Position numbers and translations under genes: made by a program
DNA from: Garcia nutans
Lineage: Eukaryota > Streptophyta > Magnoliopsida > Malpighiales > Euphorbiaceae
Reading direction: 5' to 3'
DNA: 64,000 bases
NCBI GenBank assembly: GCA_947685225.1
Contig: CANTUV010000008.1
Coordinates: forward strand, 37,006,001 to 37,070,000
Notes under the pieces: model-generated
Told to the model about the DNA's origin: nothing
The model's database searches: none
What the model saw: the letters and a program-made list of their open reading frames with translations, nothing else
Shown here: one piece after another, positions 12,236 through 23,099 of the stretch
How positions within the stretch are numbered: position 1 is the first letter of the stretch
Layout: every line of letters begins with the position of its first letter

Positions 12236-12427
12236 CCTCGGCCGGCCTGACTCGAATTATTCTTGTATTTTTTAACTTATGGACAAAAAAGTTTTAATTT
12301 AGGCTTATTCAACTTGATTTTAGGGCTTTATAATTGAATTTATGCCTCTTTTAAAGTGGGATCAAATTTATTTTGGCATCCTTTAATAAGGACCGTATCA
12401 AATTGGGGTCAAAATTAAGGGTCTACA

Positions 12428-13138
12428 TTAGCGATCTCCTTTTCTTTTTCTTTTTTTTACATTAAACCTCTTCAACCTGTCAATATTCACTAGCTCACTA
12501 AACTCGTTCCCATCCATGTCTGATAACTTTATTACACCCTTGTTCATGACTTGTTTCACAACATATGGCCCTTTATAGCTAGGCCTAAATTTCTCTCTTA
12601 GATCAGATACATTAGGCTTACATTGTTTCAATACTAAATCACAGACTTTGAGTTTTTTGATTTTAACCCTTCTATTATAGGCTTGAGCTTTCTTCCTTTG
12701 ATACAGTTGATGATGATACAATGTTTTTAACCTTCTCTCCTCTAGTAAAGCTAACTGTGTGTATCTATTCACTACCCACTCTGTCTTAGGCAGTTCAGAT
12801 TCCAAGACTACTCTCAATGATTTGATCTCTATTTCAATTGGCAACACTGCTTCCATCCTGTAGACCAAAGAGAATGGTGTCATTCCAGTTGGTGTTCGCA
12901 CGCTTGTTCTGTATCCCCACAAAGCAAAAGGAAGCATCTCCGACCAATCCCTGTATATCTTGGTCATCTTGGACAAGATCTGCTTAATTGTCTTATTGGT
13001 TGCTTCTACTGCACCATTGGCCTTTGGTCTATAAGGGGAGGATAGGTGATGATGGATTTGGTATTTTGAGAATAGGTCCTTAACTGCACCTTGGAACTGT
13101 ACCCCATTGTCTGATATCACACTGTGCCGAAGGTCCAA
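12428..13138 (-). pseudogene. Tat integrase, C-terminal part (element A fragment)
   Basis: It encodes 236 aa of integrase without a stop, ending at the LTR border (TAA at 12428-12430). The catalytic core is seen from SDNGVQF (second catalytic Asp) through GAVEATNKT (catalytic Glu), followed by the C-terminal DNA-binding part (FRPSYKGPYVVKQV). It closely matches the integrase of element C. The N-terminal zinc domain and first Asp are missing because the frame is cut at 13138, where element C begins. The last ten or so residues are Lys/Arg rich and differ from C. Confidence 0.85.
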
Positions 13139-13139
13139 T

Positions 13140-13166
13140 TGGCCAAGGTTATTTATTATTATTATT

Positions 13167-13203
<37 letters not shown>

Positions 13204-13348
13204 TATTAACTTCACCACTTTTATTTTTATTAAAAATTATAAATAATATATACTAAAATAAATATTATTTAATTAAAATACCACAAAAATTATTTTGGAC
13301 TATATAAAAAATAAAGGACCGGACTAAGTCAAAAATTAAGGGTCTACA
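13140..13348 (-). repeat. 3' LTR of element C (truncated)
   Basis: It ends (plus strand) ACTAAGTCAAAAATTAAGGG then TCTACA and matches 50556-50764 of the 5' LTR closely, including the TTATT-rich tract. The first 150 bp of the 5' LTR are missing. The junction at 13131-13152 holds a 22-bp LTR piece in inverted orientation. Confidence 0.8.
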
Positions 13349-13361
13349 GTTTGACCCCTGC
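13349..13361 (-). other. Polypurine tract of element C
   Basis: The - strand reads GCAGGGGTCAAAC immediately before the LTR start TGTAGACCC. A G-rich tract here primes plus-strand DNA synthesis in LTR retroelements. Confidence 0.55.
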
Positions 13362-13431
13362 TTGAACAATCTGAGACTTCAGTAAAAGAGAGTGAAAAGC
13401 AATAAGACTTAATTTTTCTGAGAAGGTTGAG

Positions 13432-13800
13432 GTTTTGGGTTCTGGACCCGGTTCGAGTTCTGAACTCAAGAATAATTTTAGGTTCTGGACCTAAGGGTAA
13501 CTTGGGTTCTGGACCCAAGCTAAGTTCTGGACTTTTAGGAGAAATTTTAGGTTCTGGACTTAAGGGTAATTTGGGTTCTGGACTCGAGCTAAGTTCTGGA
13601 CTTAAAAGAGATTTTTTAGGTTCTGGAGCTAAGGATAATTTGGGTTCTGTACCCGAGCTAAGTTCTGAACTTAAAAGGGATTTTAGGTTCTGGACCTAAG
13701 GATAATTTGGGTTCTAGACCCGAGCTAAGTTCTGGACTTAAGAGAGATTTTAGGTTCTGGACCTAAAGATAATTTGGATTCTGGACCCGAGCTAAGAGAG
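13432..13800. repeat. Satellite-like array, about 67-bp unit with TTCTGGA hairpins, 3' UTR of element C
   Basis: About five and a half copies of a 67-bp monomer. Each monomer has three short inverted repeats around TCTGG: AGGT-tctgg-ACCT, GGGT-tctgg-ACCC and AAGT-tctgg-ACTT. An extra GAGTTCTGAACTC occurs at the start. It lies just inside the 3' LTR, where Tat elements are known to hold variable tandem repeats that can seed satellites. Confidence 0.8.
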
Positions 13801-14009
13801 ATTTAATTCTCTGCAAAAAATAATTATAGTCAGTAGTATATAAATTTTGTTTGCAAAAAATTTAGCTGATTTTTTATGCACATATTTTCTCCTTGCCACT
13901 GCGTGTAAAAATATTTTAAAAGTGCAAAAATATTTATATACAAGCAAGTATTTGAATGATTAAATTGAATAATTGAGTTTCCTATTTATTTACTGTGTAG
14001 TCCCTGTTT

Positions 14010-14115
14010 ATGCACTATTTACTACTCGTAAATAGTAACCTACTATTTATAAATAGTATCCTACTATTTGTAAATAGTAACCTACTATTTATAAATACTA
14101 ATTTACTATTCATCA
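14010..14115. repeat. Palindromic TACTATTTATAAATAGTA repeats upstream of antisense PMD gene
   Basis: Four units of 21-22 bp, the first a perfect 18-bp palindrome and the next with one change in the centre. The array ends about 50 bp before the TATA box of the antisense gene, so it could act in its promoter. That role is inference. Confidence 0.7.
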
Positions 14116-14163
14116 ATAGTGAAATTTACTTTTTGAATTTTGTTTTTTCCTTTGCCGTTCCTC

Positions 14164-14170
14164 TATATAA
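14164..14170 (+). promoter_or_regulatory. TATA box of antisense PMD gene in element C
   Basis: TATATAA in the context CCTCTATATAAACAACTG lies 101 bp before the ATG at 14265. It is on the strand opposite to gag-pol. The other two antisense genes here have a TATA box at a comparable distance. Confidence 0.55.
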
Positions 14171-15956
14171 ACAACTGATTTCTTCGTTTCATTCACAGCA
14201 AACTTGTTAATTTCATTCGTTCATAGTTATAATTCTTTCAAATTTAGCATACATTTTTGAAAAAATGCATGCTTCAAGATCAGAAATTTATTCTAATGCT
14301 GAGTTATTGGAGTTTATTCGGCATCATGAAGATGGAAATATAGGTCTATTAGCCGGGATGCTGCTTCATCGTAGTTCAAAGCAAAAGAGCATGGTATTTA
14401 TTTATTTTAACAGCAAATTATATTTTTGTTTTTGTTGTTTTTCTTTTTCTTTTTTTTTTGTTTTCTTTTTTTTTATTTGTTTTCTTTTGTTCCTATTTTT
14501 TAAATATATTTTTTATTATTTTTTCCTTTTCTTTTTTTTTATTTTTTCATTTTTTCCTTTTTATTTTTATTTTTATTTGTTTGTTTTTTCCTCATATTTT
14601 CTATTTTTTTTATAAAATTTAGGAAAAATATATTAATTTAAGAATTTTAGTAGATAGAATAATGATATACTTGCCTGTTGTTAACTTACCTAGCTCCGTG
14701 TTAGCATGATCATTGCGTAATTTGGGGCGGAGGGTGTATCTACAAAGCCCGACAATGGTATGATGTAGCGCCTTCTCGGGTAAGACAGATTATCCGAGAT
14801 TGTGGCTTTGAGAGCTTCATCTTACAATTACCATCCGAGGAGTATCCGATAGACCGGAGTGTGATCCAGGCGCTTGCAGAATGATGGTTGGACACAACTC
14901 ATACTTTTCACTTGCCCATTGGAGAGATGACAATTGGTCCGGTCGACTTTGCTACTATAACCGGCATTCGGTATGATGGTCTTCCAGTTCCTCTTACCAA
15001 CGATATTCTGACATTTGAAAAAATTCAACAATTAATTGGTATGGAACCATCATATAAAGGGCCTTTCAAGATAAAAATTGAGTCAATTCGTAGTTATTGG
15101 ATGAACTATGAAGGACGGGTTCACAGAGACACAGCCCAACAGTATGCTCGACGATTTTTGTTATATTTGCTTGCGTTGACCATTTTAGGTAGCAATGAAT
15201 CCGCCATCCATTTGTCAGTGTTGAGGGCCCTTACTTATATGAGGATGGTACCACTTTACGGCTGGGGTGAAGCTGGCCTTGCCTGTCTTTACCATGGTCT
15301 TGACAAAATTTGCCAAAATAAGAAGTCTTTTGTTGGCTTTATGGCAGTTGTCGAGGTATTCTTTTTCCACCAATGTCAATTCCATTCTTATTCTTGCATG
15401 AATTTGATTTTTATTATTGTTGTAGGCATGGTGTAACACCCCTTCCCAACCTACATATGTAAGCTGAGTAGAGGCGCCACACTAACCTAATGTTGCTACC
15501 AATTTTACTTAGTCAAATTTTAGTTTCGATTTTTACAAAATTTTTGCCATAGTTTCGCCTAAAAATTGAGTCCCAAGTGTCGACAAAACCGGTTTTTTTC
15601 TTATTTTTAAAAACATTTTACACAAACCAATGCAAACAAAATCATTCTCAGTACACTCCCAATAAATCCCCCTTGTAACCTCAACTACAACCTACAAAAA
15701 GGATTTACACTTCTAGTACAACATAAAATAAAGGTTTTGTGACAACCCCCATATTTAAATATTACACAGCGGAAGTTATAAAATATTTACATATTTACAA
15801 ATTCATATACATCAAAACTCAAGTTTTACAACACATAAAATTTATACATGATTGGCAAGTCTGCTCTGATCTTTAAGCTCCCAAAATGGATTCTTCAAGG
15901 TCTACTCTCACTAGGACTTGATGAACTCTCGGGTTCAACTCTATTCACTCTACTAC

Positions 15957-15998
15957 CTGCGCGATTAAACACTATCGCGCTAAGCCAACGGCTTAGTA
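15957..15998 (-). repeat. Conserved double hairpin of Tekay LTR, element E 3' copy
   Basis: Plus strand GCGCGATtaaacactATCGCGC is followed by TAAGCCaacGGCTTA, two perfect stems of 7 and 6 bp. An identical copy lies in the 5' LTR at 23625-23666. Confidence 0.75.
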
Positions 15999-16358
15999 AG
16001 ATAAAACATGCTAACGGTATGCTTTAATGAAATGCAATGCCACATATGTTATTGATAAGATCAACATCATAAATATAAAGTTAACCACACAATTATGCAT
16101 TTCACAAATCATAGTCATATGAGCATACCACATTTCAACATCTTTTCACATTCAACATTAATCAATCATACTCCATAACCAACATCTCATTTCATTAAAC
16201 TCATAACATTATTTAGGACATTCATATAACCTTGACACCTATGGGCCCAACAAATATTTAATACGATATTCAGAGTTCAGAGTTACTGCTTTGGTTCATA
16301 GTCACAATAATCATGCCCGTAGGCAATGTATATACATGTATCTCTATCCATGGATAGT

Positions 16359-16521
16359 GTAACAGACCCAGTCTCTTGGATCATCAACTCAACACATATG
16401 AGGAGATCCTCAACCCGGCAAGACTGTTACAAATCATATATCTCATAGTGTAACAGACCCAGTCTCTTGGACCATCAACTCAACACCTATGAGGAGGTCC
16501 TCAACCCGGCAAGACTGTTAC
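16359..16521. repeat. Two 72-bp hairpin repeats in element E LTR
   Basis: Copies lie at 16359-16430 and 16450-16521, and again in the other LTR near 24028-24190. Each begins GTAACAG and ends CTGTTAC. An inner pair reads GGATC/GATCC in the first copy and GGACC/GGTCC in the second, so two of the three differences between copies keep the stem paired. Confidence 0.85.
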
Positions 16522-18234
16522 CTTTCATCATTTCTTAGGCATGCCACCCAAATCCAGAACTCTGAAACTGAATAACATATTAAACAAACAATTCATTTCC
16601 ATTCTCAATTCTCATCACATTTAGGCAAACATGCCTTCTTTCTTTCAATTACATCATCTTAGCCAATAACAATGGCTTCACATTTCATTTCACAATATAA
16701 CATCTCATTATTCAATTATATATATATATATCTCATCCATGATCACATTATATCTCACATAGCATCATTCATAAATATCAACATTTCATTCCACATTACT
16801 CATGAAACACATTACCATTCACAATGCACAACATAACATTGTTCAATCTCAACAATGCAATTAGGGCAAAGAACAATTGATTATAACATTCATTGATTCA
16901 AGTGTGTTTAAAGTGTTTAGGGTTAGGTTTAAGGACCAACCTACCTTTGGAGAACCAAAGCAATGCAAGAAGAACAAAGAATTAAAACCCTAACCATAAA
17001 TAGTACATTCTGGTTTTAAACTCCATTTTATCCTTATTTTGAAAAATTGTATAAAATAATCTACTTGACTAAAAATTCTAAATTTTTTACAGAATTTAGT
17101 TTTGTATCTTAAAATCATCCCTTTAAAATTTCAGATCAAACTGAACACAAAATCTTGGTCAAATAGTTCACCTAACCAGACTGCCCCAATTGCCCTGCAT
17201 CCTGGCAGCAGTTCTGAACTTTGTGAATTCCATAAATCAAATTCAATCAACGTGATTCCAAATTATTTTTCTCAAATACTAAACTCACTAAGCAACAACA
17301 TATCCAAAATTCGATTGGATATGATTTTTCTACATTTTATTAAAAATCCCGAAATATAGCTGTCCCAGTTAAGGTACCTGCTGGAACAGGTCTAATGAAA
17401 ATAATCTTTCTAAACTCATAACCATTCCAAAATCGAATCAACATATTTTTCAGTCATTCTAGACTCATAGAGGCACAACATATCAAAAATTCACTTCAAG
17501 AACATTTTTCTAAAATTAATTAAAAATCATACAAGTCACAGCCTTTACTAATCCTAAAACAGAAACAATTTCACTAAACACCAATCTTACTCTTCCATCA
17601 CCAACACCAACCCAACTTCTCATCTATCAAGCAAAATCAATACTTACAATCATACCATAAGCAACTTAATCATACCACTTCAAAAGAATTGAAGAAATTA
17701 GAGAAAAGATCTTACCTTAGTTAAAAACTTCTTAAATCAACACTTGAACACTTAATCTTTCTTCAATTTAAGCTTGAAATCATCAAAACCATCACTTGTC
17801 TCTTTCTTTCTCTTTGGCTAAGGAGGGCCGGCCATCAACAAGAAGAAGAAGAAGAAATGATAAAGAAAACACAAGTCAAACCTTCTTTAAATATCCACCA
17901 TGTGATTTTATCCAAGCAATTACCAAAGTGCCCTTATTCACATAATTATCTTATTGTCTTATATGTGCCCAATTAAGTAATTTACCAATCTCAAATAAAT
18001 ATCTTCTCTTGCATTGACCAAGCCTTTTGACCACTTTATATGTCATATATATTAACATATACACAACATATAAATTTGTCTCTAAACCCTATTTCTTCCC
18101 AAAATACATATACATATACTTTCTCTTCTCAATTTCTTTTCTCTTACAATTTAACACATATATTCAATCCAATATATAACAATAACAACAACAACAATAT
18201 GCAAAACTTCTAGGGCATAAATGAGGATATTACA

Positions 18235-18247
18235 ATTCTCCCCCTCT
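18235..18247 (-). other. Polypurine tract of element E
   Basis: The - strand reads AGAGGGGGAGAAT directly before the 3' LTR (TGTAATATCC). An identical tract precedes the 3' LTR of element F. Confidence 0.85.
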
Positions 18248-18280
18248 AAAAAGAAATTTCGTCCTCGAAATTACCTGATA

Positions 18281-21200
18281 TCAACTCTGAAATAGTTGAG
18301 GATATTGCTCTCGCATAGTTTGCTCACTTTCCCAAGTTGCTTCTTCTTTTGCATGATTCTTCCAAACAATCTTCACCAATGGCACTTTCTTATTCCTCAA
18401 TTCTTTCACATCACGTGCCAAGATAGCAACTGGTTCTTCTTCAAATGTCAAATCTGGGCTCACTTCGATAGACTCAAATGGCAACACATGAGATGGATCT
18501 GACCTGTACCTCCTCAACATAGAAACATGGAATACATTATGAATACGATCCAACTCAGGTGGCAAAGCAAGTCGATATGCAACTGGCCCAACTCTTTCTA
18601 ACACTTCATACGGCCCAATGAAACGAGGACTCAATTTTCCTTTCCGACCGAACCTCAAAATCTTCTTCCAAGGAGATACTTTCAAAAACACCTTATCTCC
18701 AACATCAAACTGAATGTCTCTCCTCTTCAGATCTGCATAAGATTTCTGTCGGTCTGAAGCTGCTTTTAACCTACCTCGGATCAACTTCACTTTTTCCTCA
18801 GTTTCTTGAATCAAATCAGATCCAATTATTTTACCTTCACCAAGTTCACTCCAACAAAGAGGTGTCCTACACCGTCTGCCATACAATGCTTCAAACGGTG
18901 CCATACCAATGCTGGATTGGTGACTGTTGTTGTAAGCAAACTCCACAAGAGGTAAAAACCTATCCCAACTTCTAGAGAAATCGATGACACAGCTTCTCAA
19001 CATGTCCTCAATAATCTGTATCACCCTCTCTGACTGTCCATCCGTCTGTGGATGAAAACAGTACTGAAGTGTAGTCGAGAACCCAAAGCACTATGCAAAC
19101 TCTTCCAAAATCTTGAAGTAAACCGGGGATCTCGATCAGACACTAAAGAAGTTGGAACACCATGCAATTTCACAATCTCCTGAATATACAGCTCAGCCAA
19201 TCTCTCCAAAGAGTAATCCATCCGCACCGGAAGGAAATGAGCTGTCTTCGTCAATCTATCCACAATCACCCATATAGCATCATGCTTCTTTTGTGTCAAT
19301 GGCAAACCAGACACAAAATCCATTGTCACTCTTTCCCATTTCCATTCTGGCACTGACAATGGTTGAAGCAACCCGGTTGGAACTTGATGCTCTGCTTTAA
19401 CCTTCTGACAAGTGAGACATTTAGATACAAACTCAGCAATGTCTCTCTTCAACCCAATCCACCAATAATGCTGTCTCAAATCATGATACATCTTGGTATT
19501 ACCCGGATGCATAGCAAACATCGACTGATGTGCTTCTTCCAAAATAACTCTCTTCAAATCAGCATCATCGGGTACACACAATCTGCTCTTGAACCAGAGA
19601 CTCCCATCATCTCTCACAACAAAATCTCTAGTCTTTCCATCGTGACAATCTGAAATAATCTTCTGAATCTTCATATCAGTCAACTGAGCCTCTCTGATCT
19701 GATCCAATAAAACTGGTTTCAAATGCAATTGTGCCAACAATGCACCATCATCACAATATACAAAGTTAGCACGCAGAGCTCTCAATTCAACAAGCAACGA
19801 GAGCGAATAAATTGTTAAACCAGCTAAAGACTTCCGACTTAAGGCATCAGCAACAACATTTGCTTTACCTGGATGATAGTCAATCAAACAGTCGTAGTCT
19901 TTAATCAACTCCAACCATCTCCTCTGACGAAGATTGAGTTCTTTCTGGACACCCAAATACTTCAAAATCTTGTGATCAGTGTAGATGAAACATTTCTCCC
20001 CAAACAGATAATGGCGCCAAATCTTCAATGCAAAAACAATGGCAGCCAATTCCAAATCATGGGTTGGATAGTTAAGCTCATGCGGTTTCAACTGTCGAGA
20101 TGCATAAGCTATAACTTTACCTTCTTGCATCAATACACACCCCAAACCTCTATGTAAAGCATCACTGTAGATAACATATGGTTTGCCTTCAACAGGTAAA
20201 GTTAGAACAGGCGCTTGAGTCAACATTTCTCTCAACTGCTCAAAGCTAGCCTGACACTGATCCGTCCACACAAATCTCACTCCCTTACGAAGCAATCTGG
20301 TGAGTGGAGTAGCTATCAAAGAAAATCCTTTCACAAACCGCCGATAATAGCCTGCCAAACCCAGAAAACTTCTAACCTCTGTCACTGATTTAGGTGGATT
20401 CCAATTCAATACAGCTTCAACTTTGCTCGGATCAACTTTAATGCCTTCTGCTGAAACAACATGTCCGAGAAAAGCTACTTGATCCAACCAGAACTCACAC
20501 TTCGACAATTTAGCAAACAACTGCCTCTCTCTCAAAATCTGCAACACAATCCGCAGATGCATATCATGTTCCTCCTCATTCCGCGAATACACCAGTATAT
20601 CATCAATGAAGACCACTACAAACTGATCCAAATAGGGCCTAGATACCCTATTCATCAAATCCATGAAAGCTGCAGGTGCATTCGTCAGACCAAAAGGCAT
20701 AACTAAATATTCATAATGCCCATACCTGGTCCGAAAAGCGGTCTTAGGAACATCTTCAGCTTTGACTCTCAACTGATGATACCCAGATCTCAAATCAATT
20801 TTGGAGAACACTGACGCTCCCTTCAACTGATCAAAGAGATCATCGATTCTAGGCAAAGGATATTTATTTTTAATAGTCACCTTGTTCAATTGCCTATAAT
20901 CAATACACAACCTCATAGTACCATCTTTCTTCTTCACAAATAGCACAGGAGCTCCCCAAGGAGAAACACTGGGGCGAATAAATCCTTTGTCCAACAACTC
21001 CTGTAATTGCACTTTCAACTCCCTCAATTCTGCTGGTGCCATTCTGTAAGGAGTAATAGAGATAGGAGTGGTACCAGGCAACAATTCAATACCGAACTCC
21101 ACCTCTCTCTCAGGAGGTAACCCTGGCAACTCCTCTGGAAATACATCCGGGAACTCAGCAACTGTGGCAATGCTATCAATAGGGGAACCCTTCACTCTAG

Positions 21201-22932
21201 TATCCACCACATGAGCAAGATAGGCTTCACACCCCTTTCTAATCAACCTCCTGGCTGCAACAGCTGAAACAAATAAGGAGGCTAGCTGTTCCTGCTCATT
21301 AGATACTATCACCTCTCTACCATCACCCGTTCTCAAAGAAACAATTTTCTTTTTACAATCCACCACAGCTCCATGTCGAGATAGCCAATCCATACCTAAG
21401 ATAACGTCATATTCCTTAAATGGCATCTCAATCAAATCCCCAAGGAACTCCTCACCCTGCACCACTACTGCACTATCTCTATGCACCTTACTCACAACCA
21501 CACTATGCCCTAACGGATTTGTCACCAACACATCAAATCCTAGGGACTCAGCATGCACATCAAATACAGGCAAAACAGATGCACTAATATATGAATGCGT
21601 GGAACCCGGATCAATCAAAGCAAGTACTGGAGTATTAAATAAAGAAAAAGTACCAGCTATGACTGCCGATGTATCTGGCTGCCTCTGCATAACATACATC
21701 CTCTGGGAAGATCCAACCTCCTCTGGTCTACCCTCCCTGGATGTAGTACCTCCTCTAGAACTGAATCCTAGTCTACCTCCTCGGCTGGCACCTCTGCCTC
21801 CTCTGCCTCCCCTCACACTAGCTCGAGAAGCAGCAGAATCAACTGACATCTGCTCCTGCCTCTCAGGACAGTCTCTCACAAAGTGATCAGGTGATCCATA
21901 CCTGAAGCATACCCCTGATCTACTATGCCTCCAACAAATGCCCCCATGTCTTCCACCACACTGGTTACACAAAGGTAAGGTGGATCTCTGAACTCCAGGA
22001 GTAGGAGCACTCGCTACTGAAGCTGCAGGTCTAAATCTCTGCCTCTGGAACTGCACTGACCTACCCGCTGGTCTCTGGCTCCTACTACTCCGAGGAACAA
22101 AACTTCCTCTACCCCTCTTCGCAGAAGAAGACCCTGCCTCTAACTGGGGCCTTCTAACCCTAACCTCCTCCTCTGAAACAGCTGCAATAACTTGAGCTCG
22201 CTCTACACTTCGAGCTGCTGCCACAAGTTGTGAGAAATCCTGATATCTGGATCCAGCCACTAAGCACATGATCGAGGGTCTCAATCCCTCCTCAAATCGC
22301 CGACATCTATCAATCTCATCAGCAATGATACCCCCAGCATACTGACTCAGTCGAATAAACTCAACTTCATATTCAGTTACGGTCCGATGATCTTGCTTCA
22401 AATCTAGAAACTCTCTTTTCTTCCCATCTTTATACTCCCTAGGAGTATACTTCAACTCAAATTCCCTCAGAAAATCAGTGTAAGACAGTGTTGGAGGATC
22501 ATCCATAGAATGGGGCACTGTCTTCCACCAGTCGTAGGCATCCTTCTGTAGCAAAGATCTTGCATAGTCAAACTTCTCCTCTGAAGTGGCTTGCAACTGC
22601 ACAAATACCCTCTGAACTCTATCAAGCCACTGTTCTGCTACAGCCGGATCAACTGTACCAAAGAAATCCTCTGCTCCATATTTCCTTAGCTTATCATAGT
22701 GCCTTACTGGTACTGAAGGCTGAGGGGGTGGTGGCGGTGGCTGTGGTTGCACAGGTGCTTGTCTCATAGCTTCCATCATAGGCCTAAACCAGGCTGGCGG
22801 AACCTCCTCCCCAGCTGGTCTACCCGACACCGAAGCAGGTGCCTCCTCAACACTATCAACCCTAGCTTCCTCAGCAGGAGCAATACTCTCGGCACTACCC
22901 TCAATCGACTGACGAGAGTGAGAATCCATCAC
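18281..22932 (-). pseudogene. Element E gag-pol (Tekay chromovirus), one frameshift in integrase
   Basis: The start is ATG at 22930-22932; 1303 codons follow, then a frameshift near 19058 and a second frame to 18281. In order: capsid-type gag (residues about 80-250), zinc knuckle at 342-355, aspartic protease (ALIDPGSTHS), RT (VVFIDDILVYS), RNase H, integrase with HH-CC zinc domain and SDRD, and a C-terminal chromodomain (WKNHAKEEATWES) that in chromoviruses directs insertion to marked chromatin. Defects: one G is missing after AAAA compared with element F, which puts the catalytic Glu of integrase out of frame. The knuckle reads CFRYGSPDH, with Tyr345 in place of the second Cys. Protease and RT motifs look intact. 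Confidence 0.95.
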
Positions 22933-23080
22933 AACCTAAGTCTGCAAACACAACAGAATACCTCTTATTAAAGATCAGAGACTGCCAATCCCAAACATGT
23001 ATTTTTGTTCAAAAACTCACTTTTTAAGTAAAAATAGTCTTTTTCTTACATTTTACCTAGGTTGAGAATCTCAAACCTAG

Positions 23081-23092
23081 GCTCTGATACCA
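23081..23092 (-). other. Primer-binding site of element E (initiator Met-tRNA)
   Basis: The - strand reads TGGTATCAGAGC, complementary to the 3' end of plant initiator Met-tRNA, starting 7 nt inside the 5' LTR end. It is the priming site for minus-strand DNA, not a tRNA gene. Confidence 0.93.
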
Positions 23093-23099
23093 AAACAAT

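Larger units (their letters stand above)
7256..12427 (-). repeat. Tat-lineage LTR (about 2 kb) split by a solo LTR
   Basis: On the - strand it starts TGTAGACCCTTAATTTTGACC at 12427 and ends ...CCCCGCTCACA at 7256, beside the PBS. The Tekay solo LTR at 7575-10764 sits inside it, so the LTR itself is about 1.98 kb. A TATA box (CCTATAAATA on the - strand) lies near 11926-11936. The LTR has a PBS and gag on its low side and an integrase end on its high side. It is therefore either shared by two tandem elements or belongs to B inserted just behind the integrase of A. Confidence 0.65.
15432..18234 (-). repeat. 3' LTR of element E (2803 bp)
   Basis: Plus strand starts TGTAACACCCC and ends GAGGATATTACA. 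It holds the conserved double hairpin (15957-15998) and a duplicated 72-bp hairpin (16359-16521). Open frames inside, such as 17102-17359, recur in the other LTR and are not genes. Confidence 0.96.

Noticed and set aside
13427..13699. Open frame with repeated GSGPKxNLGSG peptide
   Set aside because: Translation of the 67-bp satellite; frame and length vary with the repeat.
14400..14620. Phe-rich open frame after the first PMD exon
   Set aside because: Reads a T-rich intron; the donor at 14394 and acceptor at 14704 fit an intron better.
17102..17359. 85-codon open frame, repeated exactly at 24768-25025
   Set aside because: Both copies lie at the same place in the two LTRs of element E, so the repetition is the LTR pair and not a gene family.
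19162..20706. Several plus-strand open frames within element E
   Set aside because: Shadows of gag-pol on the other strand; they lack family features and repeat in element F.
23081..23092. Match to the end of a tRNA
   Set aside because: Only 12 nt, at the primer-binding site of element E; no tRNA gene around it.
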